Shown: one piece after another, positions 7,672 through 16,008 of the stretch
How the letters are laid out: each line of letters begins with the position of its first letter
Numbering within the stretch: position 1 is the stretch's first letter
Source of the DNA: Candidatus Zixiibacteriota bacterium
GTDB lineage: Bacteria; Zixibacteria; MSB-5A5; GN15; FEB-12
Reading direction: 5' to 3'
Assembly (NCBI GenBank): GCA_035380245.1
Contig: DAOSXA010000001.1
Span: 592,069 to 656,068 of the forward strand
DNA length: 64,000 nucleotides
The notes under the pieces: model-generated
The model's database searches: none
What the model saw: the letters and a program-made list of their open reading frames with translations, nothing else
Told to the model about the DNA's origin: nothing
Program-made: the position numbers and the translations under genes

Positions 7672-7901
7672 GAACAAGGCGCTACTTACCTTCCCGATTT
7701 AACCGAGCACAATGGGCGCAGAGCGGATAACCGCCAGTTCCCGATTTCTTGTATCGGGGTTCGATATTATTCCCTTCCGTACACTTTGTGTTGTCATGAT
7801 GACAGTTCGTACCAGGAAGGATCGAATGCCAAGGCGTAGTTTTAGCCATATTATATTCCTTATAAATTTCAAGTTCAGATAATCGACATTCCTTTCAAAT
7901 G

Positions 7902-7929
7902 TTGACAAGGAACGTCGATACCGTATAAT
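7902..7929 (+). promoter_or_regulatory. Consensus sigma-70 promoter
   Basis: A perfect -35 (TTGACA, 7902-7907), a 16-base spacer and a perfect -10 (TATAAT, 7924-7929). Transcription would start near 7935, at the edge of the tRNA-like element, and run toward the terminator at 8019-8048. No open reading frame follows, so a non-coding transcript is expected. Confidence 0.75.
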
Positions 7930-7934
7930 ATCAG

Positions 7935-8004
7935 TGGAGCGCTGGGGAATCGAACCCCACGGCCGCGAATCCAAATCCCCGCGCCGGGGACCCATCCGCG
8001 CCCC
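7935..8004 (-). tRNA. tRNA-like element, non-canonical (no assignable anticodon)
   Basis: Read on the minus strand, GGGGCGC (5' end) can pair with GCGCTCC (3' end, one G-U), followed by A as discriminator. A textbook T-arm (TGGGG, loop TTCGATT, CCCCA) abuts the 3' acceptor strand exactly as in tRNA. The middle holds one strong hairpin (GTCCCC-GGCGC-GGGGAT) and no normal anticodon arm. CCA is not encoded (ACTG follows). It could be a degenerate tRNA, a tRNA 3' fragment left at an integration site, or a tmRNA-like domain. No tag-peptide frame was found upstream. Confidence 0.3.
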
Positions 8005-8018
8005 AACTTCGATTATTA

Positions 8019-8048
8019 CTCAGGCCGGTAACCGCCAGCCTGAGTTTT
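8019..8048 (+). terminator. Rho-independent terminator of the candidate small RNA
   Basis: The stem CTCAGGC / GCCTGAG (8019-8025 and 8038-8044) is followed by TTTT. The T-run is on the plus-strand side only. Confidence 0.65.
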
Positions 8049-8169
8049 CCTTAGGGATAAGACGCTAGGAACCCTCAACATGAGTCACAACATAGCGCGG
8101 GGTGGGGGTGGGCGGGCTAAGTCATTAATCGAATTAGACTTGCAGTCAACGTGGAAATGTTTGTCGATT

Positions 8170-8211
8170 AAGCACTTAGTGCTTGACAAATGGGATATAG
8201 CACTATATTTT
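8170..8211 (+). promoter_or_regulatory. Promoter overlapped by two palindromic operator-like sites
   Basis: A -35 TTGACA (8183-8188) is followed by a -10 at TATTTT (8206-8211, spacer 17) or TATATT (8204-8209, spacer 15). The palindrome AAGCACT-T-AGTGCTT (8170-8184) overlaps the -35. A second, ATATAG-CA-CTATAT (8195-8208), fills the spacer and -10. This arrangement suggests tight repression by a dimeric regulator. A terminator follows about 75 bases downstream. Confidence 0.55.
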
Positions 8212-8214
8212 TGC

Positions 8215-8287
8215 ATATGAAATGCTCAGGGTAAATGCAGCCTCAAGTATTTCAAATTTAAGCCGGAGTTCCAGCTCCGGCTTTTTT
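8215..8287 (+). ncRNA. Candidate ~75-nt small RNA
   Basis: The start near 8215 is inferred from the promoter at 8183-8211 and the end from the terminator at 8260-8287. It contains only a five-codon frame (ATG 8217, MKCSG then stop), with no ribosome-binding site. It could also be an abortive leader whose terminator serves the convergent gene at 8295-8690. Confidence 0.35.
8260..8287. terminator. Bidirectional terminator
   Basis: A perfect 9-bp stem AAGCCGGAG / CTCCGGCTT with loop TTCCAG. Plus-strand T-run at 8282-8287; on the minus strand the stem is followed by TTAAATTT. It can end both the small plus transcript and the minus-strand gene that stops at 8295. Confidence 0.85.
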
Positions 8288-8294
8288 GTTCATG

Positions 8295-8690
8295 TTATGA
8301 GTCTTCGTAAACGAATTCTCCGTTAGTAGTCTTCTTAATATGCTTATTCCGGACCAAGCTCCCGATAAAGCCGTTGAATCTCGCGGCGAATCCCGGATGC
8401 TCTATCGGGAATCCGGTCTCTTCTCCCAAGAGTGTGACTATTTCCTCCTTAGTCAGCGCCTTCCCTCTGTACTTATGGAGAGTGAGCATCACAGCTTCTC
8501 GCAGCTTCTCGACTTGGATCTCGCTGGCAGCACGCTTCGACTCCGTTTCCAGGTTCGGGAGCTCCCCCTGAACGCCATCGAAGTAACGGATCTGCCGATC
8601 ACATTCGGCTATCGCCCTTTCAATCTCCTCGCGCTCGCGCTCAAGGCTGTGACGCCACTTCAATAGCGATTCTACATCACGTTTTATCAT
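8295..8690 (-). CDS. Coiled-coil plus winged-helix-like protein (hypothetical)
   Basis: A 131-residue soluble protein. Residues 1-45 are strongly helical and charged (RHSLEREREEIERAIAECDR), forming a short coiled coil. Residues 60-130 look like a winged helix: the helix LREAVMLTLHKYRGKALTKE, the helix EEIVTLLGEE, then a wing ending GEFVYED. This resembles HARE-type or restriction-associated HTH domains, but the match is by eye only. It stands alone in a gene-poor stretch, has a weak ribosome-binding site and ends in a strong terminator. A DNA-binding regulator is plausible, and it may act on the operator-rich promoter at 8170-8211 next to it. Confidence 0.6.
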   Translation of the reverse strand: MIKRDVESLLKWRHSLEREREEIERAIAECDRQIRYFDGVQGELPNLETESKRAASEIQVEKLREAVMLTLHKYRGKALTKEEIVTLLGEETGFPIEHPGFAARFNGFIGSLVRNKHIKKTTNGEFVYEDS

Positions 8691-9323
8691 AGACTAAAGC
8701 TATAGGGGCTATGGGTGGCTGTCAAGCAATTTCTATGGGGCTAATCTTTTTTTTAGGGGGGGGCTGTCGTGCTGTACATAGGTGCAGTCTGTCATACTGG
8801 CAGCGTCTACTTCACTTCTTTCATCCCCCACCTATCCTTTGCGGCGATTGTAGCAAGCTATGACCAGTGCTCTTTCGTGAGCCAATTGCGCGAGCTTTAC
8901 GACCTTTGAGTCCCGCGAGGTAGGCCCGTCGCACAACAGCAGGCATCATAGCGTCGCTCATGCTCTACTTGGGCCCTTGAACATGACCGGTGCGACCGGG
9001 ATTTACCCCCCCCCACTTGTCAAATCTCCATCCCCCCGATTGTTAAATAATCGAGTCGCCGCGTCTCCATTAAGCTCAGATATGATAATGAGATAGATTG
9101 CTAACTTGTTAATTAACGAATTCCCGATTGTCAAATTCCCTAGCGAGAATCAACGGCTCTATGTTTTAGGTGGCATTACAGACTTGACCCCAATACCGAC
9201 ACGAGCGATCACCCCGTCCCCCCTCTGTTCAATTCTTGCACATAGCGGTTCGGTTCTCAACTAACTAGCCCAACTAGCCGATACTTACAGAGATAGACGG
9301 AGGAATGGAGTTCTCACGATCCT
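8691..9323. other. Gene-free 630-bp interval
   Basis: No supportable gene on either strand. It carries homopolymers (T8 at 8747-8754, G8 at 8756-8763, C9 at 9006-9014) and is more AT-rich toward the right. The end (9300-9306) supplies GGAGG for pilT. I see no integrase, transposase or tRNA here. Confidence 0.5.
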
Positions 9324-10406
9324 ATGGCTAAAATTGACCAACTGCTCAGAATCGTCAAGCAGGCCAACGCCACCGACTTGCATCTTGCCGCCGGATCAGT
9401 TCCCATGGTCCGCTCGGGCGGAGGTCTGGACAAAACCTCGCATAAGAAACTCACCAGCGAGGCGATCAAGGCACTCCTGTACGAGATTCTCTCCGACACT
9501 CAGATCAAACGGTTCGAGCAGTCCGGCGATCTCGATTTCGCCTACAGCATCGACCAGGTCGCTCGTTTCCGGATCAACATGTACAAGATGATCACCGGTA
9601 TCGCGGCGGCGGTACGGGTTATCCCCGAACATATCTACACCCTGAATGATCTCGGATTCAGCGAGACGGTCGCCAAGCTGGCCGAACATCGGGGCGGGCT
9701 GGTGCTTGTGACGGGGCCGACCAACTCCGGCAAATCGACCACGCTCGCGGCGATGGTGGACTATATCAACAGTCGCTTCTCCAAACATATCATCACGCTC
9801 GAAGACCCAATCGAGTTTGTCCACCATCCGCAGAACTCGCTCGTTTCGCAGCGCCAGATCGGTCTGCATTCGGAGAGTTTCGCCTCGGCCTTGCGGGCAG
9901 CCCTGCGTGAGGACCCCGATGTGATCCTGGTGGGAGAAATGCGCGACACCGAGACGATTTCGCTAGCCATCACCGCGGCCGAAACCGGTCTGCTCGTGCT
10001 TGGCACTCTGCATACCTGTACGGCGGTCGGAACGATTGATCGGATTATCGATGTCTTCCCGGCCGATTACCAGCAGCAGATTCGCATCATGCTGGCCGAC
10101 ACCCTGCGCGGTGTGGTATCGCAGCAATTGCTCAATCGGGCCGACGGCTCGGGACGAATAGTGGCCTACGAGTTGATGCTCTCCAGTCCGTCGATCCGCA
10201 ATCAGATTCGTGAGGCTCGCACCCATCAGATTCCGTCTACCATCCAGACCGGCCGCAAACAGGGTATGCGGCTGCTGGACAGTCATCTCAAAGCTCTGGT
10301 CGACAGCGGCATCATCACCCCCCAGGAGGCGGTTCGTGTTGCCACCGACCCGGCCGAGTTCTACAGCAAAGTCAACCTCGAGGACAGTCAACCGGTGGAA
10401 GTATAG
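9324..10406 (+). CDS. pilT: Type IV pilus twitching motility ATPase PilT
   Basis: PilT is the hexameric cytoplasmic ATPase that retracts type IV pili. The 360 residues match the family. The N-terminal PAS-like domain (1-100) is followed by Walker A GPTNSGKST (131-139, with Asn where Gly is usual), Asp box ITLEDPIEF, Walker B ILVGEMRD (201-208) and His box (about 216-231, TGLLVLGTLHT). The PilT signature near the C-terminus is SIRNQIREARTHQIPSTIQ. The next gene's ATG directly follows the TAG stop, so the two are translationally linked. The pilins are 50 kb away at 59.7-61.8 kb; PilB and PilC are not in this window. Confidence 0.95.
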   Translation: MAKIDQLLRIVKQANATDLHLAAGSVPMVRSGGGLDKTSHKKLTSEAIKALLYEILSDTQIKRFEQSGDLDFAYSIDQVARFRINMYKMITGIAAAVRVIPEHIYTLNDLGFSETVAKLAEHRGGLVLVTGPTNSGKSTTLAAMVDYINSRFSKHIITLEDPIEFVHHPQNSLVSQRQIGLHSESFASALRAALREDPDVILVGEMRDTETISLAITAAETGLLVLGTLHTCTAVGTIDRIIDVFPADYQQQIRIMLADTLRGVVSQQLLNRADGSGRIVAYELMLSSPSIRNQIREARTHQIPSTIQTGRKQGMRLLDSHLKALVDSGIITPQEAVRVATDPAEFYSKVNLEDSQPVEV

Positions 10407-12539
10407 ATGAGCAGCAAGAGCAAGCGCATTCGACTGGATCAGATTCTAATTCGGGAGGGGCTGATAACGGAGGAGCAGATCAAGGAGGCGTTGACCCGTC
10501 AGAAAGCTCACGGCGGTAAAATCGGCTCCCAACTGCTCTATCATCGCTATATCGACGAACAGGGATTGGTGAAAGCTCTGGCGATCCAGTTCGGTTGTCA
10601 GGGGGTGGTGCTTTCCGACCTGGTGATCCCCGAAGTCGTACTCAAGATGATTCCTCCCAAAATCGTTCTCGCGCGCAAGGTGGTGCCGTTCGACTACATC
10701 CCGGACGACAACCTGCTCAAAGTGGCCTGCGAAGATCCCACCGATGACGACCTTCGCAACGAACTCGGCTTTGTCGCACGCGGCAAAGATATCGAAATGT
10801 ATGTGGCTGCCGAACTGGCCATCGATACGGTTATCGCTCGTCATTACCAGGGACGCGACATCACGCTGGCCGACCGCCAGTTGCTCCAGATTCCGGAAGA
10901 TGTGACCTCGATGGAAGAGGCGGTCGAAACCGAAAAAGCCGAAAACGAACCTGCCGCGCAACAACCGGTCGTGCTGATATGCAGCGACGAGCAATATGCC
11001 CCGCCGTTGATGCAGTCCCTGCTCGAACGGGACGGCTATCAGGTAAAACATACCGACTCCGCCGACGATGCGATCGAGATGATCGGTAAGGACGCTTTCC
11101 ACACGGTTTTTATCAAAGACACCGTTTCGGGCGATTATCTGGACCTGATCGACCGTCTTCGCAAAAATTCTCCGCGTACGCGGGTGCGCTATTACGAATC
11201 CGCTTCTAATCTTCTGCTCGATCAGGGTTCGTTGATCGAAGAGGGAGATTTGCTGGTTCGCAACCTCGAGCTGTTCACCTCGCTGTTGGCGCTTCAACGT
11301 AAAATTCCAATCAATCACAGCGGCAACGTGGGGCGCTATGCCGACCTGCTCTGCAAACAGCTTGGCATTCCCGACAAGGACCGGTTGGTAATCGTCAACG
11401 CCGCTTATCTGCACGACCTGTCGAAACATTATTACAGCATCGAGGACTCGCACGACCAGCAGCAGGTTATCAAGATGACCGTGCGGTTGCTCCAGTCGAT
11501 CAACTACTCACCGACCGTGGTGGGGATACTGCGCTCGATGTACAAGAATCTGGGCGGTAAGTTCACCAAACGTCTGCCAATCGAAACACTTGGCGGCAAT
11601 ATCCTGACAATCGCCGATTTGTTCTGCGAGGCGATACCGGACTCCGATCATGTTTCGCTCGACAAATTCGAAGTGGTCAAAAAGAAGACGCGTGACCTGG
11701 TCGGGAAACTTTTCCTGACCGAGGTGGTCGAAGCGTTCATTACGATGGTTCACAAAGAGATTCTGACCGAGCAGTCGGACGAGCCGCCGATCCAGGTCAT
11801 GATCTACAGCGATCATCCGGGTGCTATTTATCCCGTCGAACAACGCATCAAGAGCGCCGGTTTCCGCACGATTTCACAGAGTATCGAATCGGACTTCATG
11901 GAGTTGGTGCGTCGCTCCGAGCCGGAGATGGCGATCATGCTCCTGCACGGCGACCGCAACCGCATCTACGCCGTAATCGACCAGTTGACCGGCAGCGGCA
12001 TGGACCTGGCCAAAACTCCGACCTTCCTGCTCGTCCAGGGCACGGCCACCCACGAGTTGACCGATTTGATGGATCAGGGAATCGAAGACATTCTCGGGCT
12101 CGATGTCAACCTCGATCTGCTCATTACCAAAATGCGCAAACTGCAGGGAATGATTCAGCAGCGCAAAACTCTTTCGACCCAGGCACTCAGGCAGTCGGGA
12201 GCTTCGGGTCAGCTTACCGACATGAACCTGATCGACCTGTTGCAGGCGCTCGGTCCGGGACAGAAGACCGTTCGGATCGATGTCAAACCGGCTGATTCCG
12301 AAGTGAACGAACTGGTTATTTACCTCAACACCGGCCAGATCACACACGCCAAATGCGGCGAGTTGACCGGGGCCAAAGCAGTCTACGAGGGTTTGGCGAT
12401 TGCCGAAGGTTTCTGGCAGGTGACACCGCTCACCCCCGAACAACTACCCACTCCGAACAACAGCGAGCCGAACGAGTCGATCCTGATGGAAGGCTGCCGT
12501 TTGATCGACGAACGCCTCCGCGCCGGCCAGTTGTTGTAG
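10407..12539 (+). CDS. MshEN - receiver-like - HD - receiver-like - PATAN (DUF4388) regulatory protein
   Basis: This is a 710-residue cytoplasmic protein. Residues 1-150 resemble the GspE/PilB N-terminal MshEN domain, which binds c-di-GMP in some ATPases, but no ATPase domain follows. Residues 186-285 look like a receiver without the usual acidic pocket. Residues 290-440 form an HD-type domain (HS at 304-305, LHDLSKHY with HD at 336-337). Residues 466-580 look like a second degenerate receiver, and 600-705 like a DUF4388/PATAN domain (LTDMNLIDLLQALGPGQKTV). It is fused in operon to pilT with no gap. A c-di-GMP-responsive regulator of pilus retraction is a reasonable inference. Confidence 0.75.
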   Translation: MSSKSKRIRLDQILIREGLITEEQIKEALTRQKAHGGKIGSQLLYHRYIDEQGLVKALAIQFGCQGVVLSDLVIPEVVLKMIPPKIVLARKVVPFDYIPDDNLLKVACEDPTDDDLRNELGFVARGKDIEMYVAAELAIDTVIARHYQGRDITLADRQLLQIPEDVTSMEEAVETEKAENEPAAQQPVVLICSDEQYAPPLMQSLLERDGYQVKHTDSADDAIEMIGKDAFHTVFIKDTVSGDYLDLIDRLRKNSPRTRVRYYESASNLLLDQGSLIEEGDLLVRNLELFTSLLALQRKIPINHSGNVGRYADLLCKQLGIPDKDRLVIVNAAYLHDLSKHYYSIEDSHDQQQVIKMTVRLLQSINYSPTVVGILRSMYKNLGGKFTKRLPIETLGGNILTIADLFCEAIPDSDHVSLDKFEVVKKKTRDLVGKLFLTEVVEAFITMVHKEILTEQSDEPPIQVMIYSDHPGAIYPVEQRIKSAGFRTISQSIESDFMELVRRSEPEMAIMLLHGDRNRIYAVIDQLTGSGMDLAKTPTFLLVQGTATHELTDLMDQGIEDILGLDVNLDLLITKMRKLQGMIQQRKTLSTQALRQSGASGQLTDMNLIDLLQALGPGQKTVRIDVKPADSEVNELVIYLNTGQITHAKCGELTGAKAVYEGLAIAEGFWQVTPLTPEQLPTPNNSEPNESILMEGCRLIDERLRAGQLL

Positions 12540-12849
12540 GATTTTCTCAGCGTAACACAGCCACGTTGTCCGAAGGCCGAATTACGAGATCCTGGTCGGC
12601 GACCAATGGATTTGTTGTCATTGACAGATATCGGGGAGATATTTCAGATTAATGAACAGCACTGGTTCTAAACGAGGGATCGGGGCGTCTCCGATCCGGA
12701 TCAGAAGGGGAGGCGCCCCGGTTTTTGAGGGGACAATGGCAGATGTCTCGCCAATGAGATGTTGGTAACTTTCTAAGCCAACTGCCGGGGGGCGGGCCGG
12801 TACTTGTTGCGCTGCACCGACCCGCGTGTCAACAGAAAGGAGTTGTCGT
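12540..12849. other. Convergent intergenic gap
   Basis: About 310 bases between two convergent genes. It contains one terminator (12681-12726) and otherwise nothing I can assign. Confidence 0.5.
12681..12726 (+). terminator. Rho-independent terminator of the pilT operon
   Basis: The stem CGGGGCG-T-CTCC pairs with GGAG-G-CGCCCCG, with an inner ATCCGGAT palindrome in the loop, followed by GTTTTTG. Confidence 0.75.
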
Positions 12850-14592
12850 TTAGGGACAAGGTACCGGCTCCGGACCGTTTTGGAACATGTAGGTCACCAG
12901 GTAGACCAGATCGGAAATATCCGGCATACAGCTACCGTCACCGTTGATATCGGCCTCACTGAAGTGATGTTCCGGGCAGTCAGGAGCGCTGGGCTCATCA
13001 CATGGCGGTTGAGGTCCGTTCTGGAACATGTAAGTAACCAGGTACACCAGATCGGCAATATCCGGTCCTCCGGAACCGCTATGGTTGATATCTCCCCGGC
13101 TCTCACAGCAACTTTCACAAACATCGCCAACGCCGTTCGAATTGGTATCGGCCTGGTCGGGGTTATATACATTGAGGCAGTTGTCGCAACTGTCTCCCAC
13201 GCCGTCGGCGTCGATGTCCTCCTGAAGCGGATTGGCCGTCAACGGGCAGTTATCGGAGCTGTTGGGGACACCATCGCCGTCCTGATCGAACGAGGCCACC
13301 CCGTACAATTCCAGATACGGCGGGTAAGTCCCTTCCTTGGAGTAGAACTTACTGAATTTCTCGCCGTATTGTGCCTGGATTACGATACCGTAGTCGTTGA
13401 TCGTACCGGCCAGCCATTGGTTGACTACATCCGAAATATCCAGTCGATACCAGCCGAGGGCGGGGCCGAAATTATAGTAGAGGGATGATGTCGAGTTATG
13501 TGAAACATGGTTGTACTCATTCCAGGTGTCTTCATCCCAATCTTCCGTGGCAACGAACAGGTCGCATTCGGTATAGTAATCGCCGGGGCAACGGAAATAG
13601 CGATATAAGTTAACGAAAGCACTGTCGATCGTTTGCCCGGCATAAGCGGTCAGATCCCAGCGCAGCATAATCCGTTCGTGATGTCCGGCGCCGTCGTAAT
13701 CGGCGGTCCAGAGCGATGCTTGTTCCACCGGGTGTTGATGTCCGCTGCCTTCATCAGGATCAGAGTAGAGGTCGTCGGAAGGCTCCAACTGCAGCCCCTG
13801 AATCGGACAGGGATCGGACAGGCAGTCGAGTCCCTCGCTCCAGGTACCGCCAAGGGCATCACACTCGGTTTGTATGATGCCGTCATAACAGTCGGGATCG
13901 GAGGGGTCGGTATAAACACAGCAACGTCCGGTAGCCGGGGGATCATCGGTCACCTCGATGTTGTCCAGTCCGAAAATATCAGCGTCGGTACCGTAGTATT
14001 GGAAGCCGATCCTTATCGGATTAGTGTTTCCGGCCCAGGCGTCAAGGGCTACACTTACGAAGTACCATTGGAACTCGGGATAGCCGGTGCCGTAGGAATC
14101 GAACACTTCGGTCCAGTTGACGCCGTTGTCGTCGGTGACATAGACCTTAAAATCATGGGGGTAGTCATAACCCTGAAGCATGTAGAATTCGACTCGGAGC
14201 AGGGATGAAGCGCCGGACACGTCAAGCTCCGGGGTCAGCAACCATTCATCCTGCAGGGTAACCGGATCGGTCTGATCCCAGGTAACGAGGGCGGCATTCG
14301 TCCCGCCGCCGGTATAAGTGCCTCGGAACCAGCCATATCCTTCATTGAGGTTGAGCGTATCCCAGCCACTCGGGGGAAATGTTGTTCCTTCGAAATCCTC
14401 CCACAGATATTGGGTGCGGTTTTTGTCAGCCGTTACCGGGGCGGGATTACTGGGAAGCGGGAAAATGCCGTCGACTAGTTGGCTGCGGTTCATATAGACA
14501 GTCACATCGCGGGTCTCGGCTCCAACGAGGTCGACCGCAATGATGCCTGTTAACAAGGCAACGGCAGCGACCGCCGTAATAACTCTAATCAT
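12850..14592 (-). CDS. Secreted multidomain protein: lectin-like, DNRLRE, TSP3 and paired dockerin-like modules
   Basis: 580 residues from ATG 14592, which has AGGTAGGAG just upstream (a longer frame exists). A signal peptide (1-25) is followed by a beta-sandwich of the choice-of-anchor/MAM type (about 60-220, WEDFEG...GWDTLN). A Cys-rich linker (RCCVYTDPSDPDCYDG) leads to a DNRLRE-type domain (about 265-415) and a thrombospondin type 3 calcium repeat region (DQDGDGVPNSSDNCP, DADGVGDSCDNC). Two C-terminal dockerin-like modules share PDIADLVYLVTYMFQNGP. The same module pair ends the M6 protease at 20-22.9 kb, suggesting a common surface docking or sorting route. The substrate is unknown. Confidence 0.8.
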   Translation of the reverse strand: MIRVITAVAAVALLTGIIAVDLVGAETRDVTVYMNRSQLVDGIFPLPSNPAPVTADKNRTQYLWEDFEGTTFPPSGWDTLNLNEGYGWFRGTYTGGGTNAALVTWDQTDPVTLQDEWLLTPELDVSGASSLLRVEFYMLQGYDYPHDFKVYVTDDNGVNWTEVFDSYGTGYPEFQWYFVSVALDAWAGNTNPIRIGFQYYGTDADIFGLDNIEVTDDPPATGRCCVYTDPSDPDCYDGIIQTECDALGGTWSEGLDCLSDPCPIQGLQLEPSDDLYSDPDEGSGHQHPVEQASLWTADYDGAGHHERIMLRWDLTAYAGQTIDSAFVNLYRYFRCPGDYYTECDLFVATEDWDEDTWNEYNHVSHNSTSSLYYNFGPALGWYRLDISDVVNQWLAGTINDYGIVIQAQYGEKFSKFYSKEGTYPPYLELYGVASFDQDGDGVPNSSDNCPLTANPLQEDIDADGVGDSCDNCLNVYNPDQADTNSNGVGDVCESCCESRGDINHSGSGGPDIADLVYLVTYMFQNGPQPPCDEPSAPDCPEHHFSEADINGDGSCMPDISDLVYLVTYMFQNGPEPVPCP

Positions 14593-14734
14593 AACTCTCC
14601 TACCTTTCTGCAAAGGCTGTAGTAGCTTGGTGATGGGGACTGAAAGCGTCCACCTTGTCTGGTGTATAAGTGAAGTATCATTATCAATCCAAAGAGACCG
14701 GCGATGCGGTACGATGTATCGCTTTATGTATGAT

Positions 14735-15943
14735 CTAAATTCCTACTTGCAGTCTTATCAGGAGTCGATCGGCCTGTTGATCTTCTCCGTATCCGGGAAG
14801 ACCGCCGTCGTTGGCGAATCCCAAACAAGTCTGATAATCCATTTTGAATCGAGCGTCTCCGGGGCCAAGGCCGACGTTAATCCCCACGGTCAGAAAACTG
14901 CTCCGATAATCACCTTCGAGGTTGGCGGCCTGATCCCACCATTGATATTGCACGTATGGTTGCAGATAAGTGAAGCGCTCGCTTTCGAGCGGCAGGCTGT
15001 AACCGGCCTGTACCATGACCGCGTTCATCTCCAGATCCTCGAAAGGAGCTCCTACCGTCTTGGCCGTGCTGCTGGAGTCGGCCCAAATATCGGCGTAGTA
15101 AGGGATATCCAGGGCATCTTTGAACCCTTTACCGAGGAAGACTTCCCCCTGCAATTCCAGGTTATGGTCGTTGTAACGGAGGCCTGCAATGGCGCGGTGA
15201 CCGTCGTAAATCTGTTTGTGCTCGGTCCAGAAAACGGTATAGTCGTCGCGAGCACCTCCGGGAGTCGGAATAGAGTCTTTTGTATTGTAAGGTGCGTTCC
15301 ATCGCCAGAAATCGTAACCGGCAGCCAGGGTCAGTCCGGGAAGCGGTGTTCTATAATGAATCCCCAAATTGATATCGTGCTCGTCGTCAAGTGTTCCGCC
15401 GCTGCCTTCCGCTATCACGAGTTGGGTGAAAATGCCGGAATGCTCACCCAGGTCTTTATCGAATTCGACCGCGAAACCCAACGGGTGACAGGGACTGAAT
15501 TTTTTGGCGAAGACCGGTTTTTCAGCCGTCAACAACTGAACGCATTCATCGTACATTTCGAACCCGCGCAGGACATGTCCTTTGGTAATGCCTGCCTTCC
15601 AATCGGAGGAGAGGTTGAGCATCAAACCGGCTTCGATTACCATGAAACCGCCGTCGAGACACGAGGCTGATCCGAACTCGAGATTGTACTCCAGGTAATT
15701 TTCGTAATTGCCTTCAATGATCGCCTTGGCTTCTCTGATCGTGAATCCGGTCTCGGCCAGACGAGCGAAACCGAAAGCGTAAGTTGAATCTCCGCCCGAA
15801 TAGGATTCAGCCTGAATAGCCATTTCCACGTGAACCGTCGGCAAGCCGTTGTCCGGTTCGGCCGGTTGATCGTTGCCGGCAGCGGCAGACAAAGCCGTCG
15901 ATAATACGACGGCGAACGTTTGAATCATCCTCTTTACTGACAT
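14735..15943 (-). CDS. Outer-membrane porin-like beta-barrel linked to the feo operon
   Basis: 402 residues with a signal peptide (MSVKRMIQTFAVVLSTALSA). The mature part is rich in alternating amphipathic strands (YLEYNLEFG, LTLAAGYDFW, YLQPYVQYQWWDQ) and ends in a barrel-like terminal strand RLLIRLQVGI. This fits a 16-18-strand porin of the phosphate-selective (OprP/OprO-like) shape; the specific family is uncertain. It begins 66 bases after the feoB stop on the same strand, the last gene of dtxR-feoA-feoB-porin. An outer-membrane entry path for Fe2+ feeding FeoB is the natural inference. Confidence 0.7.
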   Translation of the reverse strand: MSVKRMIQTFAVVLSTALSAAAGNDQPAEPDNGLPTVHVEMAIQAESYSGGDSTYAFGFARLAETGFTIREAKAIIEGNYENYLEYNLEFGSASCLDGGFMVIEAGLMLNLSSDWKAGITKGHVLRGFEMYDECVQLLTAEKPVFAKKFSPCHPLGFAVEFDKDLGEHSGIFTQLVIAEGSGGTLDDEHDINLGIHYRTPLPGLTLAAGYDFWRWNAPYNTKDSIPTPGGARDDYTVFWTEHKQIYDGHRAIAGLRYNDHNLELQGEVFLGKGFKDALDIPYYADIWADSSSTAKTVGAPFEDLEMNAVMVQAGYSLPLESERFTYLQPYVQYQWWDQAANLEGDYRSSFLTVGINVGLGPGDARFKMDYQTCLGFANDGGLPGYGEDQQADRLLIRLQVGI

Positions 15944-16008
15944 TCATCCTTCCATTCGATTGATATCTATCATTTCGTTGTTGATCTCGCTGATCCCGCC
16001 CCATCCAC

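Larger units (their letters stand above)
7474..7901. other. Gene-free leader region with strong inverted repeats
   Basis: About 430 bases without a supportable gene. It contains a perfect 11-bp hairpin at 7645-7671 (GAGGTGAGAGT, loop AAGGA, ACTCTCACCTC), an outer pair CCCTCCG/CGGAGGG around 7515-7555 and the palindrome TGTCATGATGACA near 7795-7807. None is followed by a T-run, so they are not simple terminators. They could belong to a structured leader of the minus-strand 42-aa gene. Confidence 0.45.
7935..8048 (+). ncRNA. Candidate small RNA between a consensus promoter and a terminator
   Basis: A transcript of about 114 bases is inferred from the perfect promoter at 7902-7929 and the terminator at 8019-8048. 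It would contain the hairpins TGGGG-AATCGAA-CCCCA and ATCCCC-GCGCC-GGGGAC and then the terminator stem. No coding frame is evident. It is fully antisense to the minus-strand tRNA-like element at 7935-8004. It may be a free-standing small RNA, or the element may really function on the other strand. Confidence 0.4.

Noticed and set aside
7935..8300. A complete tmRNA on the minus strand.
   Set aside because: The 3' end resembles tmRNA, but no 5' domain or tag-peptide frame (ALAA-stop) was found in the 350 bases upstream.
7500..9323. A prophage or integrative element.
   Set aside because: The stretch is gene-poor and has a tRNA-like element, but no integrase, phage or mobilisation gene and no matching att-like repeat was seen.
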